A DNA stretch of 64,000 nucleotides from Rhexocercosporidium sp. MPI-PUGE-AT-0058 (Eukaryota; Ascomycota; Leotiomycetes; Helotiales): the NCBI GenBank assembly GCA_020746875.1, contig JAGTJL010000002.1:1364001-1428000 (forward strand). The letters are read 5' to 3'. Both the position numbers and the translations under genes were made by a program. Of the stretch, positions 58,419 to 64,000 are shown in pieces. The first letter of the stretch is position 1. The number at the start of each line of letters is the position of its first letter. The notes beneath the pieces were generated by a model, which was not told where the DNA came from, did no database searches, and saw only the letters and a list, made by a program, of their open reading frames with translations.

Positions 58419-59037
58419 ATGGCCTCACCTCCCAACCCAACCATAATGTCATCCGCCTCCTCGTCAAGCTCGTCCGTCCACGAAGAAGGCGGAGGTGGAG
58501 GAGGTGGCACACACCCGCACCCGCAACCAGCAGACACACAAACCAAGCGACCCCGTCTACACTCGCGCAAGTCAAGCGGGACCATCATCGTGCCTCGAGA
58601 GCACCCTCGAGTCGAGCTGAAGGAGGGCGACGAGGTGTTCGACGAGGATGATGCGAGGGCCATGAGTCCGAGGAGGAGTAGTCAGGATCTGGAGAAGATG
58701 AGTGAGGATGCGAAGGTGCAGTTGAACGAGTACGCCAACCCCCACCTCCTGCCCTTCCCAAAAATACCCACCAGACCAAAACAAAATCCTCTCCTCAAAT
58801 ACACGAAACCACCAAAATCCATAAAAAACCAACCAGGAAACCCAAGCTAACCCGTTAAACAGACACGCCAAGATCCTCCAGAAGTCCCTCCTCGAGATCT
58901 TCAACCGCATCGAGGCCGTGAAGGAGGAGCACGACAAGCTCGACAGCAACAACAAGTTCCTACAGAAATACATCGGCGACCTGATGTCGACGTCGAAGAT
59001 CACAGCCACGGGCGCTGCCGGCGGACGAAAGAAGTGA
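58419..59037 (+). CDS. Short coiled-coil protein, SCOC/DUF2205 family
   Basis: Two exons, 58419-58729 and 58863-59037, give about 161 aa. The first exon is disordered, with Ser, Gly and His-Pro runs and a likely phosphorylation-rich segment. The second exon is a single long heptad helix, HAKILQKSLLEIFNRIEAVK then DKLDSNNKFLQKYIGDLM, ending in a basic GGRKK tail. This matches the short coiled-coil family, whose animal member SCOC binds Arl1/Arl3 GTPases at the Golgi and takes part in autophagy control. A fungal role is not known to me. The 133-nt intron has a GTACGC donor, GCTAAC branch and AACAG; it joins so that NE is followed directly by HAKIL. The ATG at 58419 is the first in frame. Confidence 0.8.
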
Positions 59038-59697
59038 AATGTCACGAGAGAATGGACTTGCCGCCGATTCTCTCCTACCCCGACTTCAGAACCACGACTG
59101 GCTCTGGTCACGGTCGCCTTTGTGTGGTACCGACACTGGGGGAGAGAGCGAGTCCGAGAGGACAAAAGAATTTTTTAACTGTATAAAAAAGCATGAGAGC
59201 ACGACACCATGAGAAAACAGACTGGAGAGACACTGGGTATGGTGGCAGGATGATTTACATTGAAGGACAGCAGAGGCATTGCGGTGGCGTACTGTCCACA
59301 TGATGAATTTTTATTTTATGGGAGGTGGCTCAATGGTATAAAGGCTCATCATCGGGTTTTGGATTTTAAGGCATACAGCGTCGGCGTCTTTTATATCAGT
59401 TTCTCATCATACCCGCTCGATGCATACAGCCAAACATCAAGATACAACGGTGGAACGGCAATCATTATGGGCAAGCCCGTTACAGGAGGATATCGCAGCT
59501 GTCAGTGAGGGTTGTACAATACATATTTAATGATAGCACTTTATGAACATACCTCCGGTGAGGCGAGGAGTAGCCGCGACGATTCGACAAATCCTATCGC
59601 TCTGTAATGAATACTTTTAACAAGTGCACCCCAGCCATGTGATCTGATTCTATCAGTCGCATATCAGATGATACCAAGCAATGCCGACAACAATAAC
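59038..59697. other. Convergent intergenic region
   Basis: 660 bp between the 3' ends of the SCOC-like gene and the next minus-strand gene. No other feature was recognised. Confidence 0.55.
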
Positions 59698-61619
59698 TCA
59701 GACATTCTCGATTCCACCCAGGACAACCCTCTCATTTTCCTTACCATCCGTTCTTGTGCTCGCTTGAGATGGCTTTCTAATGGAGGGCGAAGACCTTGGC
59801 TCGTCCTCATCATCGATGACCTTCGCTGCTGCTGGCGTCACAACTCGCTGCCTCTTGGTGCCGCTGTTGTTCGTCGTAGCAAACGGCTGGCTGGCTCGGC
59901 GAGAAGGGTTCTCGTTATTCGCAAGAGCCGATCCGATCATTCCAGCCTGGCTGCCCATCGAGGCTGATGGCTGACTGGTTTTCCGAGCAGAATCATCATG
60001 GCTAATGGTATTTGGTTCTGTGGTTTCGAGAGGGTCGATCTTACTAGTTTGTGGTTTGCTGACTTTTCGAGTAGCGTTCTCATTGCCAATCGGATTGATG
60101 TTGATAGTCACCAGGGGCGAGTCCTGGATATTTTCTTTTCTGCTTTTGACGCTGCCGAAGTTTGATGATTTCAATGACATGGAAGGCTTGGACATCTGCT
60201 TCTCTTCTGCTTTCGCTGGATACGGAAGAGCCATTAGCTGACAAACTCTTGTCGCGAAAGACTCGAAAGACTCGAAACTCACCAGGACCATCGATGGTCA
60301 TTTTGGAAGAGGCCCTCCGTGATGCCGCACTCATGTTACCAACAAGACCATTATCGGGCGTATTGGCCGGCGCAACTGGCCCAGCAGTGGCTGGCATCAG
60401 AGCCTCGCAAAGAGATTCAAAGGCTCCAGGCATCTGAATAGACTCGAACTGGCGACCTGTCTTCTCAACCTGCATGGGGTCTGAGACCTGGCGGCTACTG
60501 TTAGAGCGGGTATTGGAATTTGTATAATCTGGCATCGAGGTATCTGTTGTGGACGTATGTCGCCAGCCGCTGAATGCCGGATTGTTGGTGTTGTCAGTGA
60601 CAAAAGGATCGTAAGCAGGCTGTCGTGGGAAGAGGGGTGGTGGTTGCATTGATCCGACGCCTGGGTTTGGAAAAGTAGATCTGCTTGACTGTCTGTGACG
60701 TGGAGAGTGACTATGAGCCTCAATAGCGTCGGATCCTTGTCGAGGAGAGAATTGCTGCGCAAAGTATGGACCGGCAATAGATACTTGACGCCACATTGCA
60801 GCATTTGGCCAAGCAATGGATGAGGCTTCAAGCACGTCTGCATGGTGACTCTAATTAGATGTGGGCAGCAACCACAAAGATACGAAGACCGCTTACCGAG
60901 TGGTGCATGTTGGAATGAGAATGAAACAATATTCTTGATGCGGTCAAAAGGATAGATCTGTTGTTCCCGAGAGAAGCCTTCTGAGATGACAACTTTGATC
61001 CTGCCTAGGTCGTCTCCTGCATTCCAATAGCTCTGGGACAGCAGTTCTTTGTGGAAGGTAGGGAATCTCATCTTCTCAAACTCGCCATGCTTGTCTAGGT
61101 CTATGAGCATCAGCGAATACACAGAGGAGAATCTGTAGAATCCGAAACTTACCAACACTGAGGTCAATGATAGCTGGCCATGGTCCGCTTCGGTCGAACC
61201 ATTTGGAACTGTATCGTTAGCAAGCGTAGGTAGGCTCGTCGAAATTTGGACTTACCCAGCAAGTCTGCCATCGATGAAAAGTCGAGCTTCGAACATGACA
61301 ACATCGGATGGCTTCTTCAGACTCTGACAATATCGACTGACCTCAGGATTCTGCCAGCAATGAACGGAGACGCGAAAAGGGGCCCCTGCCGGTAGACCTG
61401 GAATGAAGGACGTAACAGTTGGAAGTAAAAGGGGATTCAACTGCAAGTTATGTGATTCTGTTTGAGCTTCAGTATATACAATTCGGATGATTCAAAAGGA
61501 TAGAAAGCGCAAGCACGCTTACCTGGATCTTGTATGACCTGACAACTGGTCTTGAACTCCTGCAGAGGGACCTTGTGCTGGTCAGGGAACAGGAGAACGT
61601 CCCAATTTTGGTAACGCAT
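59698..61619 (-). CDS. Conserved fungal protein of unknown function, six exons
   Basis: Modelled exons are 61619-61523, 61457-61256, 61208-61153, 61100-60897, 60837-60283 and 60215-59698, about 543 aa; every junction restores frame. The N-terminal 220 residues form a compact beta-rich domain starting MRYQNWDVLLFPDQHKVPLQ. It continues with TVTSFIPGLPAGAPFRVSVH, VVMFEARLFIDGRLAG and SKWFDRSGPWPAIIDLSV, and ends at IVSFSFQHAPL. It recalls the domains in fungal orphan proteins that carry an FxARVFIDG-type core (possibly DUF7918), but I am not certain. The remaining 320 residues are disordered, rich in Ser, Pro, Gln and Asn, with repeated SRRAS/RKxSQPS motifs that look like basophilic kinase sites. 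That architecture would suit a regulatory or nuclear protein; function is unknown. Confidence 0.75.
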
Positions 61620-62265
61620 TTTGAATGAATGCAAGGCTCGTGACGTCGGCGATAAGCAAGTGCTCTTGTTGTTGCAGCAAGACTGAATGACAACTGTCGA
61701 CCAGGGATTGGCAATGTGAAGTTGAAAAGAGTAGAAAGAGGAGAAGTTATAATTCTAAGAAAGAAGAGCTTATGCAAAGCGCGCCTTGATGTGGAAGTGA
61801 CGCTGCGGATGTACCAAGGGAAGGAAGTTTGGATAGCTCAGGAAGAGGAAGTCGCCAATAATCTTGAACTGTGCAGAGAAGGAGCTACGTTACCTTATCA
61901 AACATAAAGATAATGATCAAGGCCATGAGATGTCATATTTCCCAGCAGAGAGATAAATTCACACTCGTTACTAGTTGCTACAAGATTGTCGCTACAAAGC
62001 AGAGTAACCGACTACTGTTGAGATAAATCTCGTCGAGGTGAGATTCGGGTACTTAGGGGACTTTGAATCCTCTTGAAATGCAGATACTAAAATGGTACTG
62101 ATGGAGAGAAAGGTCTTAGAATTGCTGGTCATCCGTCCATCTAATGTTGACTAATATCACCACGATCAACTGGTTGCCAGCATCATGACGATAGAAAGCA
62201 ATATAACCTCCAACTGCTTCACAACTCTCTTCCAATTCATATGTACAAATTGACTCTTCTACTGA
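61620..62265. other. Intergenic region, nothing recognised
   Basis: 646 bp between the unknown gene's start and the 3' end of the complex I gene, both on the minus strand. It should hold the promoter of the former. Confidence 0.55.
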
Positions 62266-62910
62266 CTATTCATCACCTGGAGCCCTAGCCTAGAAGTAAG
62301 TTAGTAGCTGAGCGCAAAACATATGGATCTCGCCGGATAACATACCCTGACTGCATTCGGACCTCCCAATTCCCGTTCAAGTCCGCCCTCGAACTCCCTC
62401 GGCGCCGACTGCTTATCCGGGTATGACATTCCAACCACAGTACAAAGTCCAAGAACGGCTGCAATGAAACATCCAATCTGGAACAGGCCTTTCCCTGGCT
62501 TGGTGTGTGTGTATTCCTCTGGCGAAAACATCCCTAAGATATCATTATCCTCATGAACCGGCTCTCCGTAGTTCCGACGCTCCTGCTTGTCCCACCAATC
62601 TGCATGGGGATCGCGAAATTGTCGTTTGACTGGCGGTGGATTGATATATCCTCCATTCTGTACAGAGACAGTTAGCCAGAGATGAGGGGGATTGACTGGG
62701 GGAGCTGACCATTCCAGGATCCTCAACATCAGTCTGCGGCACAACGTTAGCTACACCTTCATCACTATACATGAAGTTTATGGTACTGACCAGTCTAGGA
62801 TATTCTGTTCCAGTCTGCGCAACCCCTCGTTGTTGATTGAGAGCTACTCGTCGGACAATAGGGATGGCGTTTCGCAGCGGGCGTGCCGTTGCAATTCGCC
62901 GGGAAAGCAT
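62266..62910 (-). CDS. NDUFB8: Mitochondrial complex I subunit, NDUFB8 (ASHI) homologue
   Basis: Four exons, 62910-62791, 62733-62710, 62657-62346 and 62289-62266, give 159 aa. Exons 2 and 4 are each only 24 nt. The N-terminus (MLSRRIATARPLRNAIPIVR) is Arg-rich and acid-free, a mitochondrial presequence. The body carries TDVEDPGMNGGYINPP, KRQFRDPHADWWDKQERR, NYGEPVHEDNDILGMFSPEE and one transmembrane helix (GLFQIGCFIAAVLGLCTVVG), ending ELGGPNAVRARAPGDE. This matches the fungal 20-kDa accessory subunit of NADH:ubiquinone oxidoreductase related to NDUFB8, an inner-membrane arm component. All introns are phase 0; two use GTCAGT or GTCAGC donors. It is divergent from the SWR1-like gene. Confidence 0.9.
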
Positions 62911-63324
62911 CTGGAAATAGTGTCAGTATCAGGATTTTACTGACATGTGGTGCTTGAAGCTGCATACCGTGAGTTTTGTAGCCGCAATGGGTAGATTCGA
63001 TTGTGTCTCTCTCCTCAGTTGAGCTCACCTGGAGTTGTTGCGGTTCCAGCCAAGAATCGCGCTAGTGATTCGCTTCCTTCAGCATGGGTCGCCGTATCGA
63101 TCGCTTTCCTCCGTTCCGTGGCAATTCAAATTTCTGTTGATTACCCCCAAACTCCCAAGTTTGCCATTTTTCTTCAACGGAGGCTGCAAACGAGCTCTGG
63201 GCATGCCAAAACTTCATATTTGGAATCTGATATAGACTGCGCGTCTTCCGAAGTTATTTTTGTCTCCTCAGATGACATATTCATGAAGTTCACGGTAGTG
63301 CCTTGCCCCCTCTTCTAAGAAGTC
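62911..63324. promoter_or_regulatory. Divergent promoter region NDUFB8/SWR1-like gene
   Basis: 414 bp between start codons with no supported gene. Short frames on both strands are chance. Confidence 0.5.
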
Positions 63325-64000
63325 ATGACACAGACCGCGTCGCCTACGCAAGACGAACAAAAAATACATGGTATGCGCAAACATCACTCGACGCGACAGG
63401 CGCAACATAGCTAATCAGTCTGCCCTTTAGAAGCTTCTACGAATGGCGATGAACCTACACAAGTAAATGGCCAGGAAGACGAGGCTGGAGAAGATGGGGA
63501 ACCCCCGAGCAAAAGGCGTCGAGTCGTCGAGACTACACCAAATTCCAAACAGAAATCCAAAGACAAACTTCCATCCCCGCCATGGAAGGAGATCAAGGCC
63601 GAAGGATTATCGTCATTTACACAAGATGGAAAGAGGAAGTCTGGCAGGACAAATCATGTGCCCCTCGAGTTGCAACCACCGTCCGACAAGAGGCAGACAC
63701 GAGGCGCTGTGCAGAAGGAATACTCGAAAGGCAAACATGGAATCGCGAATGGAACCACCCCATCGTCTCAGGCACGAGATCCACCCGCTACGTCAGTAAC
63801 TGGAACAAAGAGACCTGGATCTGCTAGCACACCTTCCTCTCAACATCCTCCAAAGTCCCCCACCAAACCCGCGTCACCTAAAAGATCTCACCGCAAGTCT
63901 ATGCCTAGCGAACAAGCAGCAACTCCAGTACGCTCACACAAGAAATCCTCGACGCCGAAGAATCCACAGTCTGCTCCAGTACAGGCTCGCACGTCTAAAG
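63325..64000 (+). CDS. SWR1: Probable SWR1-type chromatin-remodelling ATPase, N-terminal part only
   Basis: The gene runs off the window. Exon 1 (63325-63370) encodes MTQTASPTQDEQKIH; after a 60-nt intron (GTATGC...CTTTAG) exon 2 is open from 63431 to the end, giving about 205 residues. It is highly charged and disordered, with a nuclear-type KRRR cluster. The segment SPPWKEIKAEGLSSFTQDGK, followed by RKSGRTNHVPLELQPPSDKR, is the conserved N-terminal block I associate with fungal Swr1, the ATPase that deposits H2A.Z. The helicase domains would lie beyond the window, so the call rests on this block alone. Another SWR1/NuA4 component such as Eaf1/Vid21 is the main alternative. Confidence 0.65.

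Noticed and set aside
1..64000. CRISPR array, intact transposon or retroelement
   Set aside because: No spaced identical direct repeats, transposase, integrase or reverse-transcriptase motifs, or long terminal repeats were recognised. The repeats found are microsatellites and short inverted or tandem repeats.

Overview
The window is nuclear DNA of a filamentous ascomycete (Pezizomycotina, probably a leotiomycete; the class is an inference from overall protein character). The evidence is short introns of about 45-140 nt with GTAAGT/GTATGT-like donors and CTAAC/CTGAC branch sites, Zn2Cys6 regulators, a class IV chitin synthase with its CaaX-tailed activator, a WSC-domain wall protein, an intron-bearing tRNA-Leu and long intergenic leaders. 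I rebuilt splicing by eye from frame continuity and homology, so each exon set is a model. About 22 protein genes and one tRNA gene can be supported.

Layout: 0-3.1 kb polo-like kinase (+). 4.1-14.5 kb a cell-wall locus: a Skt5/Chs4-type chitin synthase activator (-) and a class IV (Chs3-type) chitin synthase (+), divergent across about 4.5 kb of apparently non-coding DNA. 15.3-25 kb an F-box-like orphan (+), NAD kinase (-), and the divergent pair exosome RRP46 (-) / PP2A activator PTPA (+). 26-35 kb a cytochrome P450 (-), the divergent pair ribosomal protein S28 (-) / HIS1 (+), and a secreted FAD oxidoreductase (+) with two GC-AG introns. 35-39.6 kb is gene-poor: a spliced tRNA-Leu(CAA) and a broken, low-complexity coding remnant. 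39.7-44.8 kb is a small accessory group: Zn2Cys6 factor (+), alpha/beta hydrolase (-), second Zn2Cys6 factor (+).

46.5-64 kb: WSC/GPI-type wall protein (+), REV1 translesion polymerase (-), MFS antiporter (+), a 4.5 kb gene-free stretch rich in simple repeats, a SCOC-like coiled-coil protein (+), a six-exon conserved fungal protein of unknown function (-), complex I subunit NDUFB8 (-), and divergently the 5' end of a probable SWR1 chromatin remodeller (+, cut by the window end).

Most genes are housekeeping. The best functional link is the chitin synthase IV/activator pair: in yeast, Chs3 needs Chs4/Skt5 for activity and localisation, and here the two presumed partners lie side by side and divergent. 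The regulator-hydrolase-regulator group is the best candidate for an uncharacterised accessory module. No complete new defence, CRISPR or transposon system was found, and there is no PKS, NRPS or terpene core enzyme.
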